Origin: an uncultured Alphaproteobacteria bacterium
GTDB taxonomy: Bacteria > Pseudomonadota > Alphaproteobacteria > HIMB59 > GCA-002718135
DNA length: 64,000 bases
Direction of reading: 5' to 3'
Assembly (NCBI GenBank): GCA_902621165.1
Contig: CACNKX010000007.1
Coordinates: 1-64,000, forward strand
In this document: piece after piece, positions 27,850 to 37,469 of the stretch
How the letters are laid out: every line of letters begins with the position of its first letter
Numbering within the stretch: position 1 is the stretch's first letter
Program-made: the position numbers and the translations under genes
The notes under the pieces: model-generated
What the model was told of the DNA's origin: nothing
Seen by the model: only the letters and a program-made list of their open reading frames with translations
Databases searched by the model: none

Positions 27850-28329
27850 ATGTATAAATTAATTAAATCTTTTACTTTATTTGAATTATTTCAAGGGCTA
27901 TTTTTAACTTTCAAATACATATTTAAATCTAAAGTTACAATAAATTATCCTCACGAAAAAGGTCCATTAAGCCCACGTTTTAGAGGCGAGCATGCTTTGA
28001 GAAGATATCCAAGTGGAGAAGAGAGATGTATCGCATGTAAACTTTGTGAAGCAGTATGTCCTGCTCAGGCAATTACAATTGAAGCAGAGCCAAGAGAGGA
28101 TGGAAGCAGAAGAACAACAAGATATGATATAGATATGACTAAATGTATTTACTGTGGTTTATGTCAAGAATCTTGCCCAGTTGATGCAATAGTCGAAGGA
28201 CCAAATTTTGAATTTGCCACTGAAACTAGAGAAGAATTAATTTATAATAAAGATAAACTTTTAGAAAATGGAGATAGATGGGAGCAAGAAATTGCTCAAA
28301 ATATTCATCTCGATAGAAAATATAGATAA
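27850..28329 (+). CDS. nuoI: NADH-quinone oxidoreductase subunit I
   Basis: Holds two [4Fe-4S] clusters, N6a and N6b. The 159-residue product (start ATG at 27850, directly after the nuoH stop) has two ferredoxin motifs, [16 protein letters not shown] and [16 protein letters not shown], and the typical [17 protein letters not shown] before the first. The start at 27850 is preferred over one within nuoH because the extra codons do not match the family. Confidence 0.97.
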   Translation: MYKLIKSFTLFELFQGLFLTFKYIFKSKVTINYPHEKGPLSPRFRGEHALRRYPSGEERCIACKLCEAVCPAQAITIEAEPREDGSRRTTRYDIDMTKCIYCGLCQESCPVDAIVEGPNFEFATETREELIYNKDKLLENGDRWEQEIAQNIHLDRKYR

Positions 28330-28331
28330 GA

Positions 28332-28943
28332 ATGGTTCTCTATTCATTAACATTTTATCTTTTTTCATCTGTTGCAGTTCTTTCTGCTCTAATGGTTATA
28401 AGTGCAAAAAATCCAGTTCATTCAGTTTTGTTCTTAATTTTAAGCTTTGTTAATGCTTCAGGACTCTTTGTTTTATTAGGTGCTGAATTTTTAGCAATGA
28501 TCCTTGTCGTTGTATATGTTGGAGCTGTTGCCGTCCTTTTTCTATTTGTTGTGATGATGCTTGATATAAATTTTGTAAAGTTGAGAGAAGGTTTTTTGCA
28601 ATATTTACCTTTTGGAGCATTGTTAGGGATAGTTCTAGTAATTGAACTTGGAATACTTTTTTTAACAGATAGATCGTCTAATATTTACAACAATCAAACA
28701 CCATTACAACCTATAGTTAATGAAGTGGAGAATACAAAAATGATTGGGCGAATACTCTACACTGAATATTTTTATTTATTTCAAATATGTGGGATAATTT
28801 TATTAGTCGCAATGATTGGTTCTATTACACTTACATTAAGAGATAAAGGTGGTGTTAAAAGGCAAAATATAGATTCTCAAAATACAGTTGATGCATCAAC
28901 AGCTATAGAAAAGAAAAAAGTAAATATAGGCGAAGGAATTTAA
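28332..28943 (+). CDS. nuoJ: NADH-quinone oxidoreductase subunit J
   Basis: Membrane subunit of complex I with five hydrophobic helices in 203 residues. The conserved part is ALMVISAKNPVHSVLFLIL and EFLAMILVVVYVGAVAVLF, the latter including the pi-bulge helix involved in proton coupling. Short gaps of 2 and 3 nt separate it from its neighbours. Confidence 0.94.
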   Translation: MVLYSLTFYLFSSVAVLSALMVISAKNPVHSVLFLILSFVNASGLFVLLGAEFLAMILVVVYVGAVAVLFLFVVMMLDINFVKLREGFLQYLPFGALLGIVLVIELGILFLTDRSSNIYNNQTPLQPIVNEVENTKMIGRILYTEYFYLFQICGIILLVAMIGSITLTLRDKGGVKRQNIDSQNTVDASTAIEKKKVNIGEGI

Positions 28944-28946
28944 TTA

Positions 28947-29252
28947 ATGATTACTCTTGAGCACTATCTTTTTCTCGGCGCAATTATTTTTACCTTAGGT
29001 GTTTTAGGAATATTTTTAAATAAGAAAAATTTAATTATAATTTTAATGTCTATAGAACTTATCTTGTTGTCGGTAAATATTAATTTTATTGCTTTCTCAG
29101 CGTATATCAATGATATCTCAGGGCAAATTTTTGCAATGCTTACACTTACTGTTGCAGCAGCTGAAGCAGCAATTGGACTTGCCATACTTGTAGTATTTTT
29201 TAGAAATTTAGGATCAATAGAAGTAAATAAAATTAATCAGCTTAAGGGATAG
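28947..29252 (+). CDS. nuoK: NADH-quinone oxidoreductase subunit K
   Basis: Small membrane subunit related to MrpC; 101 residues with three helices. The two buried glutamates used for proton transfer are visible in [14 protein letters not shown] (first) and [15 protein letters not shown] (second). It directly precedes nuoL. Confidence 0.95.
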   Translation: MITLEHYLFLGAIIFTLGVLGIFLNKKNLIIILMSIELILLSVNINFIAFSAYINDISGQIFAMLTLTVAAAEAAIGLAILVVFFRNLGSIEVNKINQLKG

Positions 29253-29255
29253 CAG

Positions 29256-31163
29256 ATGGCAACCTCAATTATATTTTTACCTCTACTTGGTTTTCTTTTT
29301 TGTTTTTTGCTAGGTAAACAGTTTCACTATAAGATTTATCAAATATCAACAACTTCAATTCTTTTTCTTTGCGCATTATTTTCTTGGATAATATTTATTC
29401 AGTTTATTAATAATAAGGAAACTGAAACAATCTTTATTCTTAACTGGATTACTTCTGGAAACTTTATTGTTGATTGGTCAATAAGATTAGACACATTAAC
29501 TGCAGTCATGTTCATTGTGGTTACAACTGTTTCCGCTTGTGTTCACTTATATTCAATAGGTTATATGGAAGAAGATCCATCAAAGATAAGATTTATGGGC
29601 TATCTAAGCTTATTTACTTTTTTTATGCTTGTGCTTGTATCAAGTAATAACTTGTTGCAAATGTTTTTTGGTTGGGAGGGTGTTGGACTAGCATCATATT
29701 TATTAATTGGTTTTTGGCACCATAAAGATTCAGCCAACAAAGCTGCTATAAAAGCATTTGTCGTAAATAGAGTTGGAGATTTTGGATACGCAATTGGAAT
29801 TGCAGGAATTTTTTACATTTTTGGTACGATAAGTTTCGACAGTATATTTCAGCAAGTGGATCAATTTAGTGAGCATCAAATTCAATTCCTTTCATTTAGT
29901 TTTCCAACTTTAGATTTTTTATGTTTTCTTTTATTTATAGGAGCAATGGGTAAATCTGCCCAATTAGGTTTACACACTTGGCTGCCAGATGCTATGGAAG
30001 GACCTACTCCTGTTTCTGCGCTAATACATGCTGCTACAATGGTAACTGCTGGCGTATTTTTAGTTGCAAGAATGAGTCCTCTTTATGAGTTTGCTGCATT
30101 TACTAATTTATTCATTACTTTTGTAGGCGCGGCTACAGCTATTTTTGCCGCCTCTATAGCCTTAACACAGAATGATATTAAACGAGTCATTGCATATTCA
30201 ACATGTAGTCAATTAGGATATATGTTTTTCGCAGCAGGTGTAGGTGCTTATAATGCATCAATATTTCACTTAACAACCCATGCCTTTTTTAAAGCTCTTC
30301 TATTTCTTTCTGCAGGTTCTGTAATTCACGCAATGCATCATGAACAGGATATGAGAAAAATGGGTGGACTTTTCAAAAAAATACCTTTTACCGCTACAAT
30401 GATGTGGATTGGATCTCTTGCAATTATTGGTTTCCCGTATCTATCTGGCTACTATTCAAAAGAAAGTATTTTAGAAAATGCTTTCTATGCATCAAATGGA
30501 ATAGCATATTTTGCATATTTAGTAGGTATTTTAACTGCTCTACTTACAGCTTTTTATTCATGGAGATTATTATTTCTAACATTTCATGGTGAAAATAGAT
30601 CAGAAAATAAAACATATGATCACGCCCATGAATCACCTTTAGTAATGACAGTTCCATTATTTATTCTTGCAATTGGTTCTATTTTTTCAGGAATATTCTT
30701 TGCTGATTATTTTATTGGGTATTACAAAAAAGAATTTTGGGATAATGCAGTATTATTAACAGAGAGCTCTCATAAATATCTTCCTCTTATACAATCCTTA
30801 ATATCAAAATCAGCTGTTGCAATTGGAATTCTTGTCTGTGTGTTGATATATTCAAATAATTTAAATAGGGCAAAAAATCTTTCTCATAACTTAGATCCCC
30901 TATATTCTCTTTCTAAAAATAAATGGTATGTGGATGAACTATATCATAAAGTATTTGTTTTAACTTTTTTCAAATTAGCAAACTTTTTTTGGAAAAGAGG
31001 AGATGAAAAAACTATTGATGGTTTAGGACCAAACGGGGTCTCCTGGATTATTTCTAAATCTTCATCTTATGTAAGTTTATTTCAATCAGGGTATTTGTTT
31101 CATTATGCTTTTGCTATGCTCGGTGGCTTAGTAATAATTTTAACATGGTTTTTATATTACTAA
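29256..31163 (+). CDS. nuoL: NADH-quinone oxidoreductase subunit L
   Basis: Largest antiporter-like membrane subunit, with the long lateral helix at its C-terminus. The 635-residue product has the conserved FFGWEGVGLASYLLIGFW, TWLPDAMEGPTPVSALIHAA and TNDIK-like QNDIKRVIAYSTCSQLGY signatures, and a carboxylate and lysine chain for proton pumping. Length matches the family. Confidence 0.96.
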   Translation: MATSIIFLPLLGFLFCFLLGKQFHYKIYQISTTSILFLCALFSWIIFIQFINNKETETIFILNWITSGNFIVDWSIRLDTLTAVMFIVVTTVSACVHLYSIGYMEEDPSKIRFMGYLSLFTFFMLVLVSSNNLLQMFFGWEGVGLASYLLIGFWHHKDSANKAAIKAFVVNRVGDFGYAIGIAGIFYIFGTISFDSIFQQVDQFSEHQIQFLSFSFPTLDFLCFLLFIGAMGKSAQLGLHTWLPDAMEGPTPVSALIHAATMVTAGVFLVARMSPLYEFAAFTNLFITFVGAATAIFAASIALTQNDIKRVIAYSTCSQLGYMFFAAGVGAYNASIFHLTTHAFFKALLFLSAGSVIHAMHHEQDMRKMGGLFKKIPFTATMMWIGSLAIIGFPYLSGYYSKESILENAFYASNGIAYFAYLVGILTALLTAFYSWRLLFLTFHGENRSENKTYDHAHESPLVMTVPLFILAIGSIFSGIFFADYFIGYYKKEFWDNAVLLTESSHKYLPLIQSLISKSAVAIGILVCVLIYSNNLNRAKNLSHNLDPLYSLSKNKWYVDELYHKVFVLTFFKLANFFWKRGDEKTIDGLGPNGVSWIISKSSSYVSLFQSGYLFHYAFAMLGGLVIILTWFLYY

Positions 31164-32648
31164 ATGATTGACTGGCCATTAGTATCAGTAATAATTTTTT
31201 TACCTTTAATTGGTGCTTTAATTATTCTTTTTATTAAAGAAGATGAATTAACATCAATTAATATTAAATGGGCTGCTTTACTAGCAACATTAGGAACATT
31301 TATTTTAAGTTTAATACTCTGGTTACAATTTGATTATTCCAATCCGTCTTATCAATATGAAGAAAAATTTAGATGGTTTGATGATTTTAATTTCTTCTAC
31401 CATGTTGGAGTTGACGGTATCTCACTTTTTATGATTTTACTCAGTACATTTTTGACCCCACTTTGTATTTTAGCTAGTTGGAATAATATAAAAAAAAGAG
31501 TCAAGGAATACATGCTTTCTTTTTTATTTTTAGAGACTGTAATGATTGGAATGTTTGCTTCTATAGACATACTTTTATTTTATATTTTTTTTGAAGCTGT
31601 ATTAATACCAATGTATCTAATCATAGGTATATGGGGAGGTAATAGAAGAATCTATGCTTCTTTTAAATTCTTTCTCTACACTCTTTTGGGGTCAGTACTC
31701 ATGTTGATTGCTATTATTGTGATGTACAGAAATACAAGTTCAATGAGTATTGAATTCTTACAAGGTAACTATTTTTCCTATAATACTCAGTTGTTTCTAT
31801 GGCTCGCCTTCTTTGCTTCCTTTGCAGTTAAAATTCCTATGTGGCCGTTTCATACATGGTTGCCCGATGCCCATGTTGAAGCTCCAACAGCTGGATCTGT
31901 TATTTTAGCAGGAGTACTTTTAAAAATGGGTGGATATGGTTTTATCCGTTTCTCTTTAGGCATGCTTCCAGAAGCAACAGAGTTTTTTATTCCTTTAATT
32001 ATGACATTAAGTATAGTTGCCATAGTATACACTTCCTTAGTAGCACTAGCACAAACTGATATTAAAAAACTAATTGCATATTCATCTGTTGCTCATATGG
32101 GAATTGTAACAATTGGAATTTTTTTAGTGAATCAACAAGGCTTAGAAGGAGCAATGATGCAAATGATTAGTCATGGACTAGTTTCAGCAGCTTTATTTTT
32201 ATGTGTTGGTGTTATTTATGATCGAATGCATACTAGAGAAATTGAATTTTACGGAGGATTAGTTCAAAGAATGCCACTTTATGCAACAGTATTCATGATT
32301 TTTATGCTGGGATCAGTTGGATTGCCTGGAACTAGTGGTTTTATTGGAGAATTTTTAGTCATTGTTGGCGCATTTAAATTTTCAAGTTACGTTGTTATTG
32401 GCGCGGCTTTTGGAATAATATTATCCGCTGTTTACATGCTATACCTTTATAAAAGAATTATTTTTGGCACCATAACTAATAATAAACTTGCAGATATTTT
32501 AGATATAAACACAAGAGAGAAAATCATATTAATTCCTTTAGCAATTTCAGTAATATTACTAGGTATATTTCCAAATCTATTTTTAGATCCTATGAGATTA
32601 TCACTTGAACTGATTATAACAAACTATGAAATAGCCAATGCTAAATAA
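31164..32648 (+). CDS. nuoM: NADH-quinone oxidoreductase subunit M
   Basis: Antiporter-like proton-pumping subunit, 494 residues, about 14 helices. The signatures are FFEAVLIPMYLIIGIWGG, WPFHTWLPDAHVEAPTAGS and QTDIKKLIAYSSVAHMG. Starts immediately after the nuoL stop; its last 11 nt overlap nuoN. Confidence 0.96.
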   Translation: MIDWPLVSVIIFLPLIGALIILFIKEDELTSINIKWAALLATLGTFILSLILWLQFDYSNPSYQYEEKFRWFDDFNFFYHVGVDGISLFMILLSTFLTPLCILASWNNIKKRVKEYMLSFLFLETVMIGMFASIDILLFYIFFEAVLIPMYLIIGIWGGNRRIYASFKFFLYTLLGSVLMLIAIIVMYRNTSSMSIEFLQGNYFSYNTQLFLWLAFFASFAVKIPMWPFHTWLPDAHVEAPTAGSVILAGVLLKMGGYGFIRFSLGMLPEATEFFIPLIMTLSIVAIVYTSLVALAQTDIKKLIAYSSVAHMGIVTIGIFLVNQQGLEGAMMQMISHGLVSAALFLCVGVIYDRMHTREIEFYGGLVQRMPLYATVFMIFMLGSVGLPGTSGFIGEFLVIVGAFKFSSYVVIGAAFGIILSAVYMLYLYKRIIFGTITNNKLADILDINTREKIILIPLAISVILLGIFPNLFLDPMRLSLELIITNYEIANAK

Positions 32649-34074
32649 TATTTACAATATTTTTTTTATACCCGAAATTTTTTTAGCATGCTCTTCTTTT
32701 GTTTGCTTACTTTTTGGGCTTTTTTTAAAAAAGAATGCATTTAGACAAACTTCCAATCTAGCAGTTTTCGTTTTATTATTAACCATTTTGCTTATTTACT
32801 ATGATAGTGAATCAAATTTCGCAAATTATAAAAGTTTATTTAGTCACTCTTCTTTTATAAATTTTTTTAAAATTTTAGCTCTATTAGGATCTATAGCTAG
32901 TATCATCATTTCTAAAGATTATTTCTTAGGCATTAAGCTTAAAAACTTTGAAATTCCTGTTTTATTTTTATTTTCTACACTTGGGATGATGTTAATGATT
33001 GCTTCAAATAATCTTATGTCCATGTATCTAGCAATAGAACTTCAAAGTTTATCTCTATACGTTGCTGCAGCAATAAAAAGAGATTCAATCTCATCAGCTG
33101 AGTCAGGAGTAAAATACTTTATTTTAGGAGCATTATCGTCTGGTATACTTTTATACGGCTTCTCCTTAATTTATGGATTTACTGGTTCAATGAATTTTAA
33201 TGAGATAAGTTTCTATTTATCAAAATATGATAATTTAAATTTAGGTCTAATATTTGGACTTGTATTTGTGATGGTAGGCTTGGCTTTTAAGGTTTCAGCC
33301 GTACCTTTCCATATGTGGACTCCTGATGTTTATGAAGGGGCTCCAAACTCAATTACAGGTTTTTTTGCTATTGTCCCTAAGATTGCTGCAGTAGCTTTAA
33401 TTTATCGTTTTTGCTTAGTTCCATTTGAAAATTTTTACTTAGAATGGAGTCAAATAATTTTATTTTTATCAATAGCCTCAATGTTTCTTGGAGCTATAGC
33501 GGCTATAGCACAGTCAAATATCAAAAGATTATTAGCTTATAGTTCTATTGGACATATAGGTTATATCTTAATAGCTTTAGTTGCCGCAAATGATGATGGA
33601 ATTAAAGCAGCATCAATTTATATGCTTTCATACATGATAATGAATGTTGCTATTTTTGCTATTTTACTTTCGTTAAAAGTTAAAAATGAATATTTAATTA
33701 ATATAAGTGATTTAAAAGGGTTAAGTAAAAGTAATCCAATCGTTAGTCTTTCTATTTCAATAATAATGCTATCTATGGCTGGCATCCCACCCTTTATAGG
33801 ATTTTTTGGAAAGTTTTATGTTTTCATTGCTGCAATTGAACAAGAATTATATGTGCTTTCAGTTCTTGGCGTCCTAGCTAGTGTTATTTCTGCTTTTTAT
33901 TATTTAAGAATTATTAAGATAATGTATTTTGATGAAAGTATAAGTGAAGGAATAATTAATTTTCAAATTTCTTTTCAATCAAAAATTATTCTGTCCTTAA
34001 GTTTGTTTGTAATTATTTGTTTTATATTTTACCCGTCTTTATTGATTAATATATCAGCAAGTTTGACCATTTGA
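32638..34074 (+). CDS. nuoN: NADH-quinone oxidoreductase subunit N
   Basis: Third antiporter-like subunit, 478 residues. Typical blocks are MYLAIELQSLSLYVAAA, VPFHMWTPDVYEGAPNSITG and QSNIKRLLAYSSIGHIGY. It closes the nuo series, and birA begins 3 nt later with no visible terminator, so the operon may continue into birA-coaX-rnj. Confidence 0.96.
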   Translation: MLNNIYNIFFIPEIFLACSSFVCLLFGLFLKKNAFRQTSNLAVFVLLLTILLIYYDSESNFANYKSLFSHSSFINFFKILALLGSIASIIISKDYFLGIKLKNFEIPVLFLFSTLGMMLMIASNNLMSMYLAIELQSLSLYVAAAIKRDSISSAESGVKYFILGALSSGILLYGFSLIYGFTGSMNFNEISFYLSKYDNLNLGLIFGLVFVMVGLAFKVSAVPFHMWTPDVYEGAPNSITGFFAIVPKIAAVALIYRFCLVPFENFYLEWSQIILFLSIASMFLGAIAAIAQSNIKRLLAYSSIGHIGYILIALVAANDDGIKAASIYMLSYMIMNVAIFAILLSLKVKNEYLINISDLKGLSKSNPIVSLSISIIMLSMAGIPPFIGFFGKFYVFIAAIEQELYVLSVLGVLASVISAFYYLRIIKIMYFDESISEGIINFQISFQSKIILSLSLFVIICFIFYPSLLINISASLTI

Positions 34075-34077
34075 TTA

Positions 34078-34812
34078 ATGTCATTAGATAAAATTAAAAA
34101 TCTATTAGATAAAAACAATTTTGATTTTCATTTTATTGAATCTGTAGACTCTACAATGTCAGAGGTTAAAAAACTTATTGATAATAGAGATATATGTTTG
34201 ATGGCAAATGAACAAAAAAAAGGATTTGGAAGACGAGGAACAACTTGGGAAAGTCCTAAAAGTAATGTCTATATTTCTATTTTATCTAAAAATATATTGC
34301 CAATAGAAAATCATTTTTTAAATAATGCTTTTATTACTAATATGATCTGTTCTGTGATTGAAAATATTTGTAATGTTAAAACTCAAATTAAATGGCCAAA
34401 TGATATTTTAATTAATAAAGAAAAAATTTCTGGAATAATTTCTGAAATATTTAGTATCAAAAGTGATAAATATATCAATACTGGTTTTGGAGTTAATATA
34501 GTATCTTCCCCAAAAATTGAAAATTATCCAACAACTAATATTAATAAATACAATAAAGAAATTAACAATTTTTATTTTGTATATGAAATTATGGAAGAGT
34601 ATTTTAAAAATTTTAAACAACTGCTAAATAACCACGAAAAAATTATGACTGAATATAAAAGTAGATTATTATATTTAGGAAGCAACATTAATTTAAAAAT
34701 TGATGAACAAAATGTAAAACAAGGAATATTTCATAATCTTAACCCAGATGGTTCAATCACTTTAAAAAATAATATTAATTTTGAAAATATATATAATGCT
34801 AGAATAATTTAA
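34078..34812 (+). CDS. birA: Biotin--protein ligase
   Basis: Attaches biotin to the carboxyl-carrier protein of acetyl-CoA carboxylase. The 244-residue protein has the catalytic domain only, with GFGRRGTTWESP (about 50-61) as the biotinyl-AMP site, IKWPNDILINKEKISGII (about 100-118) and a small C-terminal SH3-like part. The N-terminal DNA-binding domain of E. coli BirA is absent, so it should not act as a repressor. Placement after nuoN is common in alphaproteobacteria. Confidence 0.92.
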   Translation: MSLDKIKNLLDKNNFDFHFIESVDSTMSEVKKLIDNRDICLMANEQKKGFGRRGTTWESPKSNVYISILSKNILPIENHFLNNAFITNMICSVIENICNVKTQIKWPNDILINKEKISGIISEIFSIKSDKYINTGFGVNIVSSPKIENYPTTNINKYNKEINNFYFVYEIMEEYFKNFKQLLNNHEKIMTEYKSRLLYLGSNINLKIDEQNVKQGIFHNLNPDGSITLKNNINFENIYNARII

Positions 34813-35573
34813 TGATTGTTATAGATGTAGGTAATACGAATATAGTTATAGGTTTTTATACAAAAAATAAATTAATTAAAATTATTAGATTAAAAACAGA
34901 AAAAAAAATCAATATTACAAAAAAAGAAATAAATAAATTTTTTAAATCTAACAAAAAATTGATTAATAATCTTAAAGATAGATTTTGTATCTTGTCGTCT
35001 GTTGTGCCTTCTTTAAATTTAATTTTAAAAAATATTTTTCAAAAAAATAAATTCAAATTTTATTTAGTTAATCCCAAAAAAATATCATTTAGAAATAGTA
35101 TCAATTATAATTTAAATCAAATTGGGAGTGATCGAATAGCAAACTATGCCTATGTATACAGTAAGAAAATCAAAGACTGTATAATTCTCGACTTTGGTAC
35201 AGCTACTACTTTCGATGTCATTAAAAATAATAAATATTTAGGTGGATTAATTTTTCCAGGTATAAATCTTTCAATGGAGACACTTTTAAAAAATGCTGAG
35301 TTAATAAAAACTTCAAAAATCTCTAAATCAAATAAAATTGTTAATAATAATACATCAGCTTCTATTCAATCAGGGTTCTATTTTGGTTATTTGCATGCAG
35401 TTAATGGCATATTAAAGCAAATTATTAAGGAGAATAACTTTAAGCCCAAAGTCTATATTACGGGTGGTCTAGGTAAAATATTTAGGGATAAAATTATTTA
35501 TAAACCTATATATATGGAACATTTGACATTAGAAGGAATAAAAGAAATCGGTAACAAACATTTTTATGAGTAA
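34812..35573 (+). CDS. coaX: Type III pantothenate kinase
   Basis: First step of coenzyme A synthesis: phosphorylates pantothenate. The 253-residue protein has the N-terminal phosphate motif DVGNTNIVIGFY, the acidic LDFGTATTFDVI block (about 126-137), GGLIFPGINLSMETL and the C-terminal VYITGGLGKIF. Overlaps birA by one base and rnj by 8. Confidence 0.93.
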   Translation: MIVIDVGNTNIVIGFYTKNKLIKIIRLKTEKKINITKKEINKFFKSNKKLINNLKDRFCILSSVVPSLNLILKNIFQKNKFKFYLVNPKKISFRNSINYNLNQIGSDRIANYAYVYSKKIKDCIILDFGTATTFDVIKNNKYLGGLIFPGINLSMETLLKNAELIKTSKISKSNKIVNNNTSASIQSGFYFGYLHAVNGILKQIIKENNFKPKVYITGGLGKIFRDKIIYKPIYMEHLTLEGIKEIGNKHFYE

Positions 35574-37239
35574 TAATTTACAACTAAATGATTTTAATGA
35601 AGGACTACACTTTTTATCTCTTGGAGGTATTGGAGAAATAGGTGCAAATTGTTATCTTTACGGATGTGATGGAAAATGGATAATGATAGATTTAGGTCTT
35701 TCATTTGCAGATGAAAAGTTTCCTGGTGTAGATTTATTAGTACCAAAAATTGATCATATTGAAAGCTTAGAAGATAATCTCGAGGCAATTATAATTAGCC
35801 ATGGTCATGAAGATCATGCAGGAGCTGTTGCGTTCTTAGCAAATAAAATTAAATGTCCAGTATATGCAAGTAAATTTGCAAAATTTCTTATTGAGAATAG
35901 GCTAAAAGAATTCAATAAAGTAGAAGGATTTACTTTAGAAGAGATAAATCTAGAAAAGAAATTAATACTCAATAATTTTGATATAAGTTTTATTCCAACT
36001 ACACACTCAATTCCTGAGCCAACTTCAATTGTAATTAAAACAACATATGGATCATTACTCCATACTGCTGATTGGAAAATAGATCATTCACCTACTTTAG
36101 GAGACTCATTTTCAAAAGAAAAATTTGAAAAATTAGGAAATGATGGATTACTTGCCTTAATAGGTGACTCTACTAACGCAAATGTGCCTGGTAAATCAGA
36201 ATCTGAAAATGACGTTAGGGATGAACTGACTAGTGTATTTTCAAGATTTTCTAATAGAATTGTTGTTACATGTTTTTCTTCAAATATTGCAAGAATGAAA
36301 AATATTATTCACGCAGCAAAAAAAAATAAAAGAAAGGTCGCTCTTGTAGGCAGAAGTATGAAAAAAAATATCGAGGTAGCAAGAAAATGTGGTTATGTTG
36401 CAGATGATGAAATTTTTATCAGTGAAGATGAAGCTTCTTATATACCAAGAGAAAATTTAGTCATAATTTGTACTGGTAGTCAGGGTGAAAAAAGATCTGC
36501 CCTTTTTAGAATAGCTTATAATTCTCATCAACATTTACATTTAGAGCCTGAAGATGTAGTCATTTTTAGCTCTAGAGATATTCCTGGTAATGAAAAATCA
36601 ATAAATAATTTAAAGAACTTACTTATTAGACAAAGAGTTGAGATAGTAACTGCTGATGATGATTTAGTACATGTTTCAGGTCATGGTTATGCAGATGAAA
36701 TAAAACAAATGTATAATTGGACAAAACCTTACTTATCTATTCCTGTGCATGGTGAACCTATGCATCTAGAGGCACATAAACAATTATCTTACTCATCTCA
36801 AGTACCATTTACTAAAATTTTAGAAAATGGAAAATGTCTCAAAATTGCACCAGGTGAACCTAAAATTGTAGAAAAATTTAAAACTGGAAAGTTAATTGTT
36901 GAGGGTAAAAATCTTTACGACTCTGAATCTGCTTTTATTAAAGAGAGAAGGAAATATTCATTTGAGGGGCTAGTATTAATTTCTTTAATTATCAATGATG
37001 ATGACTATTCAATTAATAAAAATATGTTACTTACTTTAAAAGGATTGCCGGGAATAGATGAAGAAATCATTAAAAATGATTTTAAAATACTTTTTATAGA
37101 AAACTATACAAAACTTAACAAAGATCAAAAATCATCAGATCTTATAGTATCTGACTTAGTTAAAAGTAGTTTTAGAAAGATTATAAAAAATTCAATTCAA
37201 AAAAAACCAGAAATTGAAGTTCATTTAATACGATCTTAA
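35566..37239 (+). CDS. rnj: Ribonuclease J
   Basis: Metallo-beta-lactamase/beta-CASP exo- and endoribonuclease for RNA maturation and decay. The 557-residue protein has the zinc motif SHGHEDHAGAV at about 75-85, THSIPEP, HTADWKID, GDSTNAN and the beta-CASP motifs including VHVSGHGYADE and IPVHGEPMHL. Length fits the family. Confidence 0.95.
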   Translation: MSNNLQLNDFNEGLHFLSLGGIGEIGANCYLYGCDGKWIMIDLGLSFADEKFPGVDLLVPKIDHIESLEDNLEAIIISHGHEDHAGAVAFLANKIKCPVYASKFAKFLIENRLKEFNKVEGFTLEEINLEKKLILNNFDISFIPTTHSIPEPTSIVIKTTYGSLLHTADWKIDHSPTLGDSFSKEKFEKLGNDGLLALIGDSTNANVPGKSESENDVRDELTSVFSRFSNRIVVTCFSSNIARMKNIIHAAKKNKRKVALVGRSMKKNIEVARKCGYVADDEIFISEDEASYIPRENLVIICTGSQGEKRSALFRIAYNSHQHLHLEPEDVVIFSSRDIPGNEKSINNLKNLLIRQRVEIVTADDDLVHVSGHGYADEIKQMYNWTKPYLSIPVHGEPMHLEAHKQLSYSSQVPFTKILENGKCLKIAPGEPKIVEKFKTGKLIVEGKNLYDSESAFIKERRKYSFEGLVLISLIINDDDYSINKNMLLTLKGLPGIDEEIIKNDFKILFIENYTKLNKDQKSSDLIVSDLVKSSFRKIIKNSIQKKPEIEVHLIRS

Positions 37240-37469
37240 TGGCACTATTTACTCATGTTCTAATTTTTATCCTTGTTTGGTGGATTTTATTTTTCATACT
37301 CCTACCGATTAAGATAAAAGTACCCCAAAAAGTAGAATCTGGACATGCAAAAAGCGCTCCGAGTAAGCCATATCTTCTAATAAAATTTATAGCAACTTCA
37401 TTAATATCAGCTTTAATTTTATTTTTTTTGATTTTATTTGGTTTTGATTTATCAAATATATTTAATTAA
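37239..37469 (+). CDS. DUF1467 family small membrane protein
   Basis: A 76-residue protein with two transmembrane helices (about residues 6-26 and 49-70) joined by a charged loop. The sequence between them ends in SAPSKPYLLIKF, as in the DUF1467 family, found between rnj and proS in many alphaproteobacteria. Its function is unknown. It overlaps the flanking genes by one nucleotide on each side. Confidence 0.85.
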   Translation: MALFTHVLIFILVWWILFFILLPIKIKVPQKVESGHAKSAPSKPYLLIKFIATSLISALILFFLILFGFDLSNIFN